A stretch of 64,000 nucleotides of DNA from Kutzneria buriramensis (GTDB lineage Bacteria > Actinomycetota > Actinomycetes > Mycobacteriales > Pseudonocardiaceae): NCBI RefSeq assembly GCF_003387475.1, contig NZ_QUNO01000014.1:1-64000 (forward strand). Reading direction: 5' to 3'. Below the pieces are notes generated by a model. The model was not told where the DNA came from. It saw nothing but the letters and a program-made list of their open reading frames with translations, and ran no database searches. Position numbers and translations under genes: made by a program. Positions within the stretch are counted from its first letter, which is position 1, and the number at the start of each line of letters is the position of its first letter. Shown here piece after piece: positions 32,703 to 43,038 of this stretch.

Positions 32703-35147
32703 TCACGAGGAAGCCAACAGTTCGGCCAGGTCGGCGAGGATCGGGTGCGAGACGAGGTCGGCGGGGGACACCGCGCGGTCCAGGGCGATGGCCAGCCGCA
32801 CCGCCGACAGCGACGTGCCGCCGCGGTCGAAGAAGTGGTCCCGCCGGCCGATCTGGTCGGTGCGCACGCCGAGCACCTCCGCCCAGGCGGCCGCCAGCCG
32901 CTTCTCGGCCGGCGTGCTGGGCCCCTGCCCGTTCTCCGCTGTGCCGTCCCGGCCGGCGAGTGCCGTGAGCGCCGTCCTGTCGATCTTGCCGTTCGGGGTC
33001 AGCGGCAGGCTTTCCAGCCAGTGGAAGGCCGTCGGGACCATGTAGCCGGGCAGCGATTCCGCCAGCCGGCCCCGCAACTCGTCGGCCGCCAGCGGCTGCC
33101 GGCCGGAGTGGAAGGCCACCAGGCAACTGCTCCGGTCCGCCCGCTCGGCGACCACCACCGCCGCGTCGCGGACACCGGGCACCCGCGCCAGGGCGTTCTC
33201 GACCTCGCCGATCTCGATCCGGAAACCGGAGATCTTGACCTGGTTGTCCCGGCGGCCGAGGAATTCCAGCTTGCCGTCAGGCTGCCAGCGGCCGTAGTCG
33301 CCGCTCCGGCAGACGCGCCGGCCCTCGCGGTGCGGATCGGCCATGAAGACCGCGCGGCTGCGCTCGGGGTCGTTGACGTATCCGCGGCCGACGCACACCC
33401 CGGAGAAGACGATCACGCCGGGGGCGCCCAGCGGCACCGGCGACAGGTTCTCGTCGACGACGTAGACGTGCACGTTGGCGATGGGACGGCCGAGCGGGAC
33501 CCGGTCCCGGTCCGGCGCCCGGTCCATGACCTCGTGGACGGCGTCGTCCGAGGTCTCGGTCAGCCCGTACGTGTTGACCAGCTTGATCCCGGGCTGGGCG
33601 GCGAACCAGCGGTGCACGAGTTCCCGCTTGAGGAAATCACCGGTGGGCGAGACGGTGTGCAGGTCCGGCAGTTCACGGGGGCGCCGCTCCAAACAGGACA
33701 GGAAGACGTCCAGATAGGACGGCACGACCTGGAGCACGGACGCCCTGCCGTCGACGATGGTGTCGACGAACCGCTCGACGTCCAGGACGGTCTCCTGCTC
33801 GACCAGCAGGGTCCGTCCGCCCACCAGCAGCGCGGCAACCAGCTGCCACACCGAGATGTCGAAGCACTGGGGTCCGGTCTGGGGGACCACCTCCCCCTCG
33901 CCGATCTCCAGATCGGCGATCTTGGCGCGGATGTGGTTGAGCATGCCCGCGTGCTCGCACATCGCGCCCTTGGGTGTTCCGGTGGAGCCCGAGGTGAACA
34001 GGATGTAGGCGAGTTGGTCCGGCGCGACCTCGACGCCGAGATCGCCGTCGGCGTGGTTCTCCTCGTACGCCGTGTCGACACGGACCTTCCGAACGCCGGG
34101 GAGGGTGGCGAGGGCGGCGTCGAGCGTGGCGGTGCTGCCGCGTTCGGTCAGCACCAGGCCGCACTCGGCAAGGGAGAGTGCGGTCGCGATGCGACCGGCC
34201 GGGAAGTGCGGCTCGATGGGCAGGTACACGCCGCCGGCCTTGAAGATCCCGAGGACGGAGGCCATCCAGTCCAGGTTGCGCTCGGTCACCACCGCGACGA
34301 CGCCCTCGCGGCGTAGGCCTCGCGCCAGCAGTGCCCGTCCCAGCTGGTTGGCGCGGGCGTTGAGCTCCCGGTAGGTCCACTGCCGCTCGCCGTGCACGGC
34401 CGCGATCGCATCCGGGTGCATCCGCACCCGCTCCTCGAACAGCTCGTGCACCCGGCGGTCCGGCAGCTCTCGGCGAGGTCCGGCGAGCCCGTCGAGCTGG
34501 AAGCGGAGTTCTTCGTCGGAGAGCAGGCTCTGCCGGCGGTGCTCGGCGTCCGGATCGGCGGCGATCAGCGCGAGCGCGCTGCGGTGGTAGCCGGCGATCC
34601 TGGCGGCGCTGTCGGCGTCGAGCACGTCGGTCCGGTACCGCAGCCGTAGCCCGCCCTCCGGTGGAAGTTCCACCCACAGCACGGTTTCCTCGGCGAGGTC
34701 CCCGCCGATGCCGGTCGGATCGAACACCACCTCGAACGGCGGTCTGGTCGTGCTCGACTCGCCGCCGAGCTCGTCGAGCGGAAAGTCCTTGTGCGACAGG
34801 AGCTCCGACTCGGCGCGATGGGTGTCACGCACCATTTCCCGCCACGAGCCGGGTTCGGTCGTCAGCCGGCAGGGCAGGGGCCGGCCGCCCGTCGCGGGGA
34901 CGTAGCCGGTGGCGACATCGGGCTCGCCGGACAGCGCGGCAAGCACCTTGGCGTGCGCCGCCAACAGCACCGATTCCCACGACACTGCCCACTCGTTCGC
35001 CCGCCGGCGCAACGCCGTCGTGACATCGTCGGGAATCGCCGAGTGATGCTCGGCAATGCCCGGCGTCGGGTCGAGGGTCCACCGCGGGATCGCGGTGAGT
35101 CCGCCGGCGTTGAGCACGCCGCGCCAGAACTCCGCTGACACGTCCAT
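32703..35147 (-). CDS. Nonribosomal peptide synthetase: truncated C domain - adenylation - carrier
   Basis: An 814-residue protein. Residues 1-215 resemble only the C-terminal lobe of a condensation domain; the HHxxxDG active-site motif is absent. A full adenylation domain follows (about 230-730): FTSGSTGTPKG (384-394), FDISVW (429-434), NTYGLTET, DYGRW, GRRDNQVKISGFRIE and the A10 Lys721 in NGKID. A carrier domain ends the chain with the phosphopantetheine Ser779 in GGTSLSA. My by-eye specificity code is D-I-W-Q-V-P-T-D-D; two acidic pocket residues would fit a substrate with a side-chain amine, such as the Dap made by its neighbours (inference). Start has AGGAGGAG upstream, 11 bp after the preceding gene. 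Confidence 0.9.
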   Translation of the reverse strand: MDVSAEFWRGVLNAGGLTAIPRWTLDPTPGIAEHHSAIPDDVTTALRRRANEWAVSWESVLLAAHAKVLAALSGEPDVATGYVPATGGRPLPCRLTTEPGSWREMVRDTHRAESELLSHKDFPLDELGGESSTTRPPFEVVFDPTGIGGDLAEETVLWVELPPEGGLRLRYRTDVLDADSAARIAGYHRSALALIAADPDAEHRRQSLLSDEELRFQLDGLAGPRRELPDRRVHELFEERVRMHPDAIAAVHGERQWTYRELNARANQLGRALLARGLRREGVVAVVTERNLDWMASVLGIFKAGGVYLPIEPHFPAGRIATALSLAECGLVLTERGSTATLDAALATLPGVRKVRVDTAYEENHADGDLGVEVAPDQLAYILFTSGSTGTPKGAMCEHAGMLNHIRAKIADLEIGEGEVVPQTGPQCFDISVWQLVAALLVGGRTLLVEQETVLDVERFVDTIVDGRASVLQVVPSYLDVFLSCLERRPRELPDLHTVSPTGDFLKRELVHRWFAAQPGIKLVNTYGLTETSDDAVHEVMDRAPDRDRVPLGRPIANVHVYVVDENLSPVPLGAPGVIVFSGVCVGRGYVNDPERSRAVFMADPHREGRRVCRSGDYGRWQPDGKLEFLGRRDNQVKISGFRIEIGEVENALARVPGVRDAAVVVAERADRSSCLVAFHSGRQPLAADELRGRLAESLPGYMVPTAFHWLESLPLTPNGKIDRTALTALAGRDGTAENGQGPSTPAEKRLAAAWAEVLGVRTDQIGRRDHFFDRGGTSLSAVRLAIALDRAVSPADLVSHPILADLAELLASS

Positions 35148-35158
35148 CGAGCTCCTCC

Positions 35159-37708
35159 TCATCCCTGGTCGCCGATCGCAGCAACGCCGACGCTGTCGTC
35201 GCGGCGGACCTGCGTGTGGGGTGCGGTGTCGGGCATCTCGCGGGCCGGGTTTCCGCCCCACCGGGCGTGCGGCGGAACCTCCTCGCCCTTCATGAGGAAG
35301 GAATCGGGGGCGAGCACCGCGCCGTCGCCCATCGTCACGCCGTAGTGGACCAGCGCGCCGACCCCGATGGTGCAGCCGGAACCGATGCTGGTGCGGTCGG
35401 ACTTGAAGACGTAGTCCTCCTGCGAGTGGCACTGGACGAACGAACCGGCGTTGAGGGTGACGTCGTCGCCGATCGTCACCATGTTCTTCTCGGACATGCC
35501 GCAGCCGTCGTCGAAGAGCCTCCGGCCGAGCCGGACGCCCACCATCCGCCAGAACCACGACTGGAGCGGCGTGCCGATGAAGGCCGCCTGAAGCCCCGGT
35601 CCCGTCTGCATCTTGAAGAAGCGCTCGGACCGCCAGAAGTCGATGTCGTAGATCGAGCAGTACTTCGGCCGCATTCCCCGGAATCCCGTGGACGCGCGTT
35701 CCACCAGCGCGACGTGCGTCAGAGTGAACAGCAGGATGAGCACTTCGGACAGCGCGAGCGCCGACGCGCCGAACGAGGGGCGCAGGCTCGCGGCGAGGAA
35801 GCCGAACACCGTGAGCCCGAAGGTGTAGCTCCACCGCGCCAGCAGCCAGTACCCCATGGTGCGGAGGTTGTGCCGGTTCTTGGCCGCGAGCCGGTGGCGG
35901 ACCTCGTCGCCGTTGGCGAGGTGGTTGAGCTTCGCGTCGCGGTCGACCGTCCGCGGGATCTCGAAGCTGGGCGACCCCAGGAGCCCGACGCCCTCCCGGA
36001 TCTCCCCGTCGATCGGGACGAGGACCTTCGTCGCGAGCAGGCAGTTGTCGCCCGTCCTGCCCCGCGCGGGATAGACGATGTCGTTGCCGAGGAAGTTGTT
36101 CGGGCCGATCGACGTCCGGGACACGCGGAAGGACGTGCTGGAGTAGTCCGCGTTGGCGATCGACAGCCCGCTGGCGATGACCGTGCCGCTGCCGACGGAG
36201 CTCAGGTAGGGGTTCTCGTGCTTGACCTGCGAGCCGAAGTTGGACCCGGTCTGCACTACGGGGGAGAGCCGATAGCCGAGGCAGCGCAGGTAGTGGACGA
36301 TGTAGGAGCTGTCGCCGAAGAGCTCGACGAAGAACCTCCTGTTGGTCAGGCCCATGATCGCGTGGTGGGCCGCGTAGCGGATGCCGTACAGGCGATAGAC
36401 CTTGCCCGGTTCGATGACGAGGTTGAGCAGGCGAGGGACGGTGACCACCAGGAGGAGGCCGAGCAGCGCGGCGCCGAAGAACAGCACGAGCGATGTCACC
36501 AGCGCGACACCGACTACCGTCCAAGCCGCGGAGGCCGAACCCGAGTCGGACAGTGCCCCGAGCCCCGGAACCGCGTTGAACAGCCAGTCCGTGGCGCCCA
36601 GTATCAGCGGCACGTACAGCAGCAGCGTGCTCGCCAGCTGCCCGACGCCGTAGACGGCCCTTCTCCCGACGCCGCAGTCGGCCGGCGCGACCGCCTGGTA
36701 GTCCGCTTCGGTCGGCTGCGCGGGGGAACCGTGCCAGCGCTCGGCATGAGGTATGCCCTGTCCCGTGTGGAGCGCGGAGACATGGCCGAGCTGGGCCCCG
36801 TCGCCGATCGAGGTCTCGATGTCGAGCACCGCCTTCTCGCCGACGAACGCGTCCTGCCCGACGGTGACCGCGCCCGTCTGGATCCAGCCGGCGCGGGCGC
36901 GGTAGCCGGTGAGGTAGGTGTCCTTCCGGATGACCGCGCCGTCGCCGATGGTGAGCAGGTCGGTGCACACGGGCGCGTGCCGCGAGAGGATCACGACACC
37001 ACGGCCGATCCGCGCGCCCAGCGCCCTCAGGTAGAGCACGTAGAGCGGCGAACCGGCGAACAGGACCGCCGGGTTCAGCGTGACCAGCGTCTTGACCAGC
37101 CAGAACCGGACGTAGGCCAGACTCCAGACGCGGATCCGCCGGCGTTTCCACCGACCGATGAGCGTCCATTTCGCCGCGATCGGCAGGGCGCACGCGGCGA
37201 GGAAGGCCACACTCCCGACCAGCACCGTGCGCAGGTAGTCGTCGAGCAGGTTCCCGCTGGCGGCGATCCACTCGATGGCTTGGTCGAGGCCGAGCGCGAC
37301 GAGGTAGGCGTACCCGAGCAGGAGCAGGACCTGGAGCGTTCCGCAGAGAACGTACTGCCGCGTGCTCCCCGGCGGCTCCACCTCGACGGGCGCCCTGGCC
37401 GGCTCGACGGGCGTGTCGCCCGGGGGTGCGAGCGCCGCTGCCAGGCTGGCGATCGTGGGGTGTTGGTAGACGTCCTTCATGGACACCGACGGCAGGTCCG
37501 CCCGTTTCCTGAGCCTGGCGCAGAAATGGGCCATCACCAACGAGTCGGCGCCGAGATCGTCGAAGAAGTGGCTGTCGACCGGCACGTGCTCGACGCGCAC
37601 GACGTCGGCCAGCACCTCGGCGAGGATCCCCGCGGCGTCGGCGCCGCACCGGATGGTCGACGGTTCGGCCGGATCGGCCGTCACGGTCTCGACAGACTTG
37701 CCCGTCAC
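35159..37708 (-). CDS. Carrier protein fused to Pls-type NRPS terminal domain (membrane, hexapeptide repeats)
   Basis: An 849-residue protein. Residues 20-95 form a carrier domain with Ser56 in DDLGADSLVMAHF. The rest matches the NRPS terminal domain best known from epsilon-poly-lysine synthetase (TIGR02353). It has several transmembrane helices (near 130-190, 345-430, 645-690) alternating with three blocks of left-handed beta-helix acyltransferase repeats (IGDGAVIRKDTYLTGY, VGSGTVIASGLSI, IGDDVTLNAGSFVQCH). In Pls these blocks catalyse iterative amide bond formation at the membrane. Here the adenylation domain is on a separate protein. GTG start with GGGAG upstream. It is the first gene of the operon; the XRE-WD40 regulator gene lies upstream on the same strand. 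Confidence 0.88.
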   Translation of the reverse strand: MTGKSVETVTADPAEPSTIRCGADAAGILAEVLADVVRVEHVPVDSHFFDDLGADSLVMAHFCARLRKRADLPSVSMKDVYQHPTIASLAAALAPPGDTPVEPARAPVEVEPPGSTRQYVLCGTLQVLLLLGYAYLVALGLDQAIEWIAASGNLLDDYLRTVLVGSVAFLAACALPIAAKWTLIGRWKRRRIRVWSLAYVRFWLVKTLVTLNPAVLFAGSPLYVLYLRALGARIGRGVVILSRHAPVCTDLLTIGDGAVIRKDTYLTGYRARAGWIQTGAVTVGQDAFVGEKAVLDIETSIGDGAQLGHVSALHTGQGIPHAERWHGSPAQPTEADYQAVAPADCGVGRRAVYGVGQLASTLLLYVPLILGATDWLFNAVPGLGALSDSGSASAAWTVVGVALVTSLVLFFGAALLGLLLVVTVPRLLNLVIEPGKVYRLYGIRYAAHHAIMGLTNRRFFVELFGDSSYIVHYLRCLGYRLSPVVQTGSNFGSQVKHENPYLSSVGSGTVIASGLSIANADYSSTSFRVSRTSIGPNNFLGNDIVYPARGRTGDNCLLATKVLVPIDGEIREGVGLLGSPSFEIPRTVDRDAKLNHLANGDEVRHRLAAKNRHNLRTMGYWLLARWSYTFGLTVFGFLAASLRPSFGASALALSEVLILLFTLTHVALVERASTGFRGMRPKYCSIYDIDFWRSERFFKMQTGPGLQAAFIGTPLQSWFWRMVGVRLGRRLFDDGCGMSEKNMVTIGDDVTLNAGSFVQCHSQEDYVFKSDRTSIGSGCTIGVGALVHYGVTMGDGAVLAPDSFLMKGEEVPPHARWGGNPAREMPDTAPHTQVRRDDSVGVAAIGDQG

Positions 37709-37837
37709 ATGAGCTCCCTGAACGAGGAGTCGGCAGATGTGCACGATGTTCGGAAAGGAACACGACAAGCGTGCGTCGGGCCGTGTGACGGAACATCCGC
37801 GAAGTTACCTACACCGGTACGGGTCCCGGCGTGTCAC

Positions 37838-40800
37838 CTAGGCGCAGGGCGGGTCGTAGGGAGCGTCGCCGAAGTAGCGATCCCACACGTCGTTCGAGAC
37901 GGGGTCGCGCGTGATGTCGCAGATGTGTTCCGCCACCAGGTCGGCGTCGGTCTCCCACAACCGGGTCGTGTGGTCGTGGGCGACGGTGGCGATGGTGTGG
38001 CCGTCCGGGCTGAACGCCACGGCGAAGACCGCGGTGAGGTGTTCGGCCGACAGGACGGCCGTCGCGCTCGGATGCTCCGGGTCGGTGACGTCCCACAGCC
38101 GTACGGTCCCGTCGACGCCGGTGGAGGCGAGGGTGTCGCCGTCCGGACTGAAGGCGGTGCCGAAGACCATGCCGCTGTGTCCGGTCAGGGACGGCAGCGG
38201 CCGCGGCCCCCGCGGGTCGGTGACGTCCCAGAGCCGGATCACGCCGTCCCACGTCGCCGTGGCGACCAGGTCCCCGTCCGGGGAGAACACGATCGATCGC
38301 ACCGGTTGGTCCAGGCCGCCGACCGTGCCGACGAGCGTCGGCTTGCGCGGGTTGCTGACGTCCCACAGCCGTGCGGTCTTGTCCCAGCTCGCGGTGGCCA
38401 GCAGCTTGCCGTTGGGGCTGAACGCCACCACACGAACGGTTTCGGTGTGGCCGGTCACCGTGCTCAGCAGCGCGGGCGCGCGGGCGTTCCTGATGTCCCA
38501 GAACCGGACGGTGTGGTCGTCGCTCGCGGTGGCGAGCAGTTGGCCGTTCGGGCTGAACGCCACCCAGCGGATCTTGCCGTTCTGTCCGGACACGGTCGCC
38601 AACAGGCTCGGGCGGCGCGGATCGGACACGTCCCACAGGCGGGCGGTCCTGTCCCAGCTCGCGGTGGCCAGCAGCCGGCCGTTGGGGCTGTAGGCCAACG
38701 AGCGAACCGTGTGGGAGTGGCCGGTCGGCGTCGCGGACAACAGGGCCGGCCGACGAGGATTCGAGACGTCCCGCAGGCGTAGCGTGCGATCGTCGCCCGT
38801 GGTGGCCAGCACCCGGCCGTCCGGGCTGAACGCGACGGCGTAGACGGCGTCCGCGTGGTCGGCCAGGGCGGGACCGGTGACCTCCCACAGCCGGGCCGTG
38901 TTGTCGGCACTGGCCGAGGCCAGGGCGGTCCCGTCGCGGCTGAACACCAGGGACGTGATCGCGTCGGTGTGGCCGTTCAGCACCGCGACCGGACCCGGCC
39001 GGCGTGGATCGCTCACATCCCACAGCCGGATCGTGCGATCCTCGCCCGCCGTGGCGAGCATGTGGCCGTCCGAGCTCAACGCGACCGCCCCGGCCGTGCC
39101 ATCCGGTCCCGGCAGCGTGGCGGCCAGGTCGGCGTGCCGTGGATCGCTCACATCCCAGAGCCGGACGGTGCGGTCCTGACCGGCGGCGACCAGCAGCCGG
39201 CCGTCCGAACTGAACTCGGCCCCGAGTTGGCCGTTCCCGGCGAGGGAGCCGACCAGCCGAGGATCGGACCGGTCGGCCACGTCCCACAGCCGCACCGACC
39301 GGTCGTAGCCCACGGTGGCCATCGTGTCGCCGCGCGGGCTGAAGGCGACCGCGCGGGCGCCGGAATGCCCGCTCGTCCGACCGGCGGGCCTGGGCTGCTG
39401 CGGATCGCTGAGATCCCACAGCTGAACCTCGCGGTCGCGGTCCACGGTGGCCAGCACGGCCCCGTTGGGCGCGAAGGCTGTCGACCCCACGGCGTCGGCG
39501 TGGTTGGGAATGGTGCCGAGGTCGCGCGGTTCGTGCCGGTCGGCCACGTCCCACAACCGAACCGTCCCGTCCGTGCTGCCCGTGGCCAGCAGATTCCCGA
39601 CCGGGCTGAACGCCGCCGAGCCGACGATGTCGTCCGACGCGCGGGTCACGTCTCGGCTCGAGGCCAGCGGGCTCGGCTGCCACCAGTCACTGAGATCCCA
39701 CAGGCTGAAGCCACTTCGCGTGGTCGTGGCGAGCGTTCGGCCGTCCGGGCTGAGGGCGAGCGCGTCCGTGAGATCCGCTCCGCTCGTCAGGACCGTGGCC
39801 CGCGGTGCGGCCCAGGAACCCAGCAGACTGCTCCGGGTTTCCACCGTGGGCATGAGGCGGTAGGCGGCGAGGCTGAGCTGACCCGCCAGCTCGGGGTTGG
39901 CGGCCCGCAGTCCGGTCGCCTCGCTGGCCACCTTCCCGGAGATGGCCAGGTTCCGTTGCTCGATGGTGTCTTCCCGGGCCTGTACCGCGTACATGGTCGC
40001 CGCGGCCGCGAGAAGGATCAGGACGGTGAGACCGGCGACGAGTCGGCGAAGGCGACGGGTGTGGTGGCGTGCGGCCTGATGTTCGTCCTGCTCGAGCTGG
40101 ATCGAGGCGTCGAGGAACTGGCGGGCCAGTGGGGTCACACCGCCGCCGGGGCCCGCCTCCTGCACCGATTCGCGCACGGCGGCCAGGCGCGGGCCTCGGT
40201 AGAGGGTGGCCGGGTGTCGGCCCTCGCGCTCCCAGGCCTCGGCGGCGTCGATGAGCCGTTGCCGGCTGAGCAGCCAGGCGCGGTCGTTGTCGATCCAGCC
40301 GCGCAGCCTCGGCCAGGCCCGCAACAGGGCTTCATGGGTGATCTCCACGAAGTCGCGGTCCAGGGTGAGCAGCCGGGCCGCGACGAGCGCCTCCATGGCG
40401 ACGGCGGACGCGGCCTGATTCGACGACTGGCCCACCAACCGGTCACGTTCGATGCGACGGCCGCTGTGCTCGCTGTCCTCGCCGATGCGCACCAGACGCA
40501 GCAGCAGGTGGCGGGCTTCCCTCTGTGCGGTCGCGTCCAGGCTGGTGTAGACGCGTTCGGCCGTGGTGGCGACCGCACCGTGGATGCCGCCCGTGAGCTG
40601 GTAGCCGGCCACAGTCAGGCGGTTGCCCTCCCGCTGCTGCCAGGTCGCCAGCAGCGCATGGGAAAGCAACGGCAGGACGCGCGATTCATAGGTCGCGTGT
40701 TCGTGGTCGGCGCCGTGCTCGATGCCGAGGTCGCGCAGCAGTATCTCGACCAGTCCGGGTTCGAGGTCGAGCTTGGCGGCCCGGGCCGGACCGGTGACCG

Positions 40801-41686
40801 CCTCGATGAGCTCGGCCCGGTTCATCGCGGTGACGGCGAACTGGTTGTCCTGGACCGCGCCGAGCAGCTCGGCATGGCTCAGGCAATGGCTGTAGAAGTC
40901 GGCCCGCACGCCGACCACCACCAGCGCGGCCGCCCGCTGACCGCCGTCGCCGGGACGGGACGCGTCGCACAGCGCCCCGATGAACGCCCCGTGCTCGCTG
41001 TCGTTCTCGCACAGCGTGAAGACCTCCTCGAACTGATCGACGATCAGCACGAGGCGGCCCTCGCCGGGCCCGAGCGTCATCCGCAGCGTCGAACCCCACC
41101 GCCCCGCCCGGATCTCGTCGCGCAGTTTGCCGGCGGGTATCCCCAGCAGCGGGGCCGCGTGCTCGGCCAGCGCGGCCGTCGGGTGCGCGGTCGGCGTCAT
41201 CACCAGCACCGGCCAGCCGGCCGACCCTGTCGCCGGCAGGGCGCCGGCGGCCAGGGCGGGAATCAGTCCGGCGGACAGCAGCGAGGACTTGCCCACGCCG
41301 GACGCGCCGAACACGATCAGCGGCTGATCGCGGTCGACGCACTCCGCGACTCGGCCGACCAACGCCGCCGTGCTGCGCGCCCGACCGAAGAACCAGCGGG
41401 CGTCCTCGGGACCGAACGCCGCCAGCCCCGGGTACGGGCACGCGGGGGCGTCGTCGGCCGGGGCCACCAGGCCGGCCAGTGCCCCGTCGGCCTGGAGCAC
41501 CTCGTCCACCCGGCGGGCCAGGTCCGGCGTCGCCGGTTTGTGGCCGTTCTCCACATTGCTCAGATAGCCCCGGCTGTAGTGGGTGAGCCCGGACAGCTGG
41601 GACAGTGACAGTCCTTGCTCGTGACGCATGCGCCGCAACGCGGCCGCGAAGCCCTGTGCCTTTCTCGAGCCGTTTTCCCTGTTCAC
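37838..41686 (-). CDS. XRE helix-turn-helix / STAND NTPase / WD40 regulator
   Basis: A 1282-residue signal-integrating protein. Residues 10-70 are an XRE helix-turn-helix ([20 protein letters not shown]). A STAND/NACHT-type NTPase follows with Walker [11 protein letters not shown] and Walker [13 protein letters not shown]. After a membrane-like helix near 545-565 ([20 protein letters not shown]), the C-terminal half is a run of about 14 WD40 repeats, each ending in variants of ARLWDVSDP. It is probably a ligand-gated, membrane-tethered transcription factor. It sits between the Dap/NRPS operon and a divergent PLP/MFS operon, so it may control both. GTG start. Confidence 0.9.
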   Translation of the reverse strand: MNRENGSRKAQGFAAALRRMRHEQGLSLSQLSGLTHYSRGYLSNVENGHKPATPDLARRVDEVLQADGALAGLVAPADDAPACPYPGLAAFGPEDARWFFGRARSTAALVGRVAECVDRDQPLIVFGASGVGKSSLLSAGLIPALAAGALPATGSAGWPVLVMTPTAHPTAALAEHAAPLLGIPAGKLRDEIRAGRWGSTLRMTLGPGEGRLVLIVDQFEEVFTLCENDSEHGAFIGALCDASRPGDGGQRAAALVVVGVRADFYSHCLSHAELLGAVQDNQFAVTAMNRAELIEAVTGPARAAKLDLEPGLVEILLRDLGIEHGADHEHATYESRVLPLLSHALLATWQQREGNRLTVAGYQLTGGIHGAVATTAERVYTSLDATAQREARHLLLRLVRIGEDSEHSGRRIERDRLVGQSSNQAASAVAMEALVAARLLTLDRDFVEITHEALLRAWPRLRGWIDNDRAWLLSRQRLIDAAEAWEREGRHPATLYRGPRLAAVRESVQEAGPGGGVTPLARQFLDASIQLEQDEHQAARHHTRRLRRLVAGLTVLILLAAAATMYAVQAREDTIEQRNLAISGKVASEATGLRAANPELAGQLSLAAYRLMPTVETRSSLLGSWAAPRATVLTSGADLTDALALSPDGRTLATTTRSGFSLWDLSDWWQPSPLASSRDVTRASDDIVGSAAFSPVGNLLATGSTDGTVRLWDVADRHEPRDLGTIPNHADAVGSTAFAPNGAVLATVDRDREVQLWDLSDPQQPRPAGRTSGHSGARAVAFSPRGDTMATVGYDRSVRLWDVADRSDPRLVGSLAGNGQLGAEFSSDGRLLVAAGQDRTVRLWDVSDPRHADLAATLPGPDGTAGAVALSSDGHMLATAGEDRTIRLWDVSDPRRPGPVAVLNGHTDAITSLVFSRDGTALASASADNTARLWEVTGPALADHADAVYAVAFSPDGRVLATTGDDRTLRLRDVSNPRRPALLSATPTGHSHTVRSLAYSPNGRLLATASWDRTARLWDVSDPRRPSLLATVSGQNGKIRWVAFSPNGQLLATASDDHTVRFWDIRNARAPALLSTVTGHTETVRVVAFSPNGKLLATASWDKTARLWDVSNPRKPTLVGTVGGLDQPVRSIVFSPDGDLVATATWDGVIRLWDVTDPRGPRPLPSLTGHSGMVFGTAFSPDGDTLASTGVDGTVRLWDVTDPEHPSATAVLSAEHLTAVFAVAFSPDGHTIATVAHDHTTRLWETDADLVAEHICDITRDPVSNDVWDRYFGDAPYDPPCA

Positions 41687-41691
41687 AGGCT

Positions 41692-41766
41692 GTATCCCCC
41701 ACGGTAGTCGGGCAGGGATACGGGAAACTTCTCCTCACGGTCGCCGCGTTCGTGGAAACTCGGTGC
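41692..41766. promoter_or_regulatory. Duplicated promoter block, copy 1 (GTATCCC...GGGATAC)
   Basis: An inverted repeat GTATCCC (41692-41698) / GGGATAC (41715-41721) is followed 36 bp later by AACTCGGTGC. The same order of elements occurs at 45474-45547. The block lies six bases upstream of the XRE-WD40 start codon and in the leader of the rightward PLP gene. Confidence 0.65.
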
Positions 41767-41891
41767 TGGTGCGAGACAAGCTCACATGTGTCCAGTTTGT
41801 GGTCTCACCCCGGCGGCAGGTGCCAGGGGGATCTACCGCCGGGGAAGTTTACGTGCGCGTACGCCGAGGGGTTGTGCCATGCTCATGACAG

Positions 41892-41907
41892 TGTCCATTG
41901 CTGGACA
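41892..41907. promoter_or_regulatory. Short palindrome TGTCCA-TTGC-TGGACA
   Basis: Perfect 6-bp arms around four bases, 37 bp upstream of the GTG chosen for the PLP gene. It could be an operator, or chance at this length. Confidence 0.4.
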
Positions 41908-41943
41908 GCTGGGCTTGTGCTTGTCCGGCACGGGTTTCGGACG

Positions 41944-43038
41944 GTGAACGGGTCACCGGGGCGTCCGGGCAGGTGTGCGGATCTCGCTTCGACCGTGGGA
42001 AACACGCCGGTGCTGTGGATAGATTCCCCGTTCGCGCCGGGGAATCGAGGATTCTGGGCGAAGCTGGAGGGGGCGAACCCCGGTGGGATGAAGGACCGAC
42101 CGGCCCTGCACATGGTCACACGTGCGCGGGAGCGTGGTGAACTCGCCCCGGGCTCGATGATCGTCGAGTCGAGCAGCGGATCCTTCGGTCTGGGCCTGGG
42201 ATTGGCGGGAATCGCCTTCGGCCACCCGGTGACGGTTGTGACGGATCCCGGCATGGAGCCGATCGTGCGGCGCACACTCCGCGCGCAGGGGGTACGGGTG
42301 GAGGTGGTGCGCCAGCCCTGCCCGGTCGGAGGCTGGCAGCAGGCTCGGTGCGACCGGGTGCGGGAACTGCTGGCGACGTGGCCGGGCGCGTACCACCCCG
42401 ACCAGTACGGCAATCCCGACCATGCCGCGGGTTACGCGACCCTCGCGTTGGAGTTGGTGGCACAGCTCGGCTGGATCGACGTGCTGGTGTGTTCGGTCGG
42501 CACGGGTGGTCACTCGGCCGGCGTCACCCGGGTGCTTCGGACGTACTTCCCGCAGCTGCGGCTGGTCGGCGTGGACACGGTGGGATCCACGATTTTCGGT
42601 CAGCCCGCCTGGGGGCGCCTCATGCGCGGTCTCGGGTCGAGTGTCTATCCGCGCAACGTCGACTACGCCAGCTTCGACGAGGTCCATTGGGTGGCGCCGG
42701 CCGAGGCGGTGTGGTCGTGCCGGCAGCTGGCCAGGACTCGGTACGCCAGCGGCGGCTGGAGTGTGGGCGCGGTGGCCCTCGTCGCGGGGTGGATCGCCCG
42801 GACGCAGCCGTCGGACCTGTGCGTGGTGGCGATCTTTCCGGACGGTCCGCTGCGCTATTTCGACACCGTCTACAACGACGGCTACTGCCGGCGCCACAAG
42901 CTGCTCGACGCGCCACCGGCCGCCCAGCCGGACGAGATTCCCGATCCGTCGGCCCGCGAAGTCACCTCCTGGACGCGCTGCCGACGTGTGGTGGATCCGC
43001 TCACCCGGCCGAAGCGCGGCGGGGCGAGACGGTGCTGA
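41944..43038 (+). CDS. Cysteine-synthase/SbnA-like PLP enzyme (second copy)
   Basis: A PLP fold-type II enzyme of 364 residues from the GTG at 41944; other GTG codons (for example 41917) are possible starts, so the N-terminus is uncertain. Motifs: STVGNTPVL, the PLP Lys50 in [25 protein letters not shown] and [11 protein letters not shown]. The C-terminal part, with [14 protein letters not shown], matches a block also found in SbnA (YLDTVYQTNWLQDL) and in the third copy (YLDTIYDDTWIRDH), so all belong to one SbnA/CysK-like subgroup. GTGCTGA overlap couples it to the MFS gene. Function may be a beta-replacement making a diamino acid or a modified cysteine (inference). Confidence 0.83.
   Translation: MNGSPGRPGRCADLASTVGNTPVLWIDSPFAPGNRGFWAKLEGANPGGMKDRPALHMVTRARERGELAPGSMIVESSSGSFGLGLGLAGIAFGHPVTVVTDPGMEPIVRRTLRAQGVRVEVVRQPCPVGGWQQARCDRVRELLATWPGAYHPDQYGNPDHAAGYATLALELVAQLGWIDVLVCSVGTGGHSAGVTRVLRTYFPQLRLVGVDTVGSTIFGQPAWGRLMRGLGSSVYPRNVDYASFDEVHWVAPAEAVWSCRQLARTRYASGGWSVGAVALVAGWIARTQPSDLCVVAIFPDGPLRYFDTVYNDGYCRRHKLLDAPPAAQPDEIPDPSAREVTSWTRCRRVVDPLTRPKRGGARRC

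Noticed and set aside
35216-38782. Plus-strand 1188-codon frame opposite the Pls-like and WD40 genes
   Set aside because: Antisense shadow in high-GC DNA; opposite strand has clear carrier, hexapeptide and WD40 sequences across the same region.
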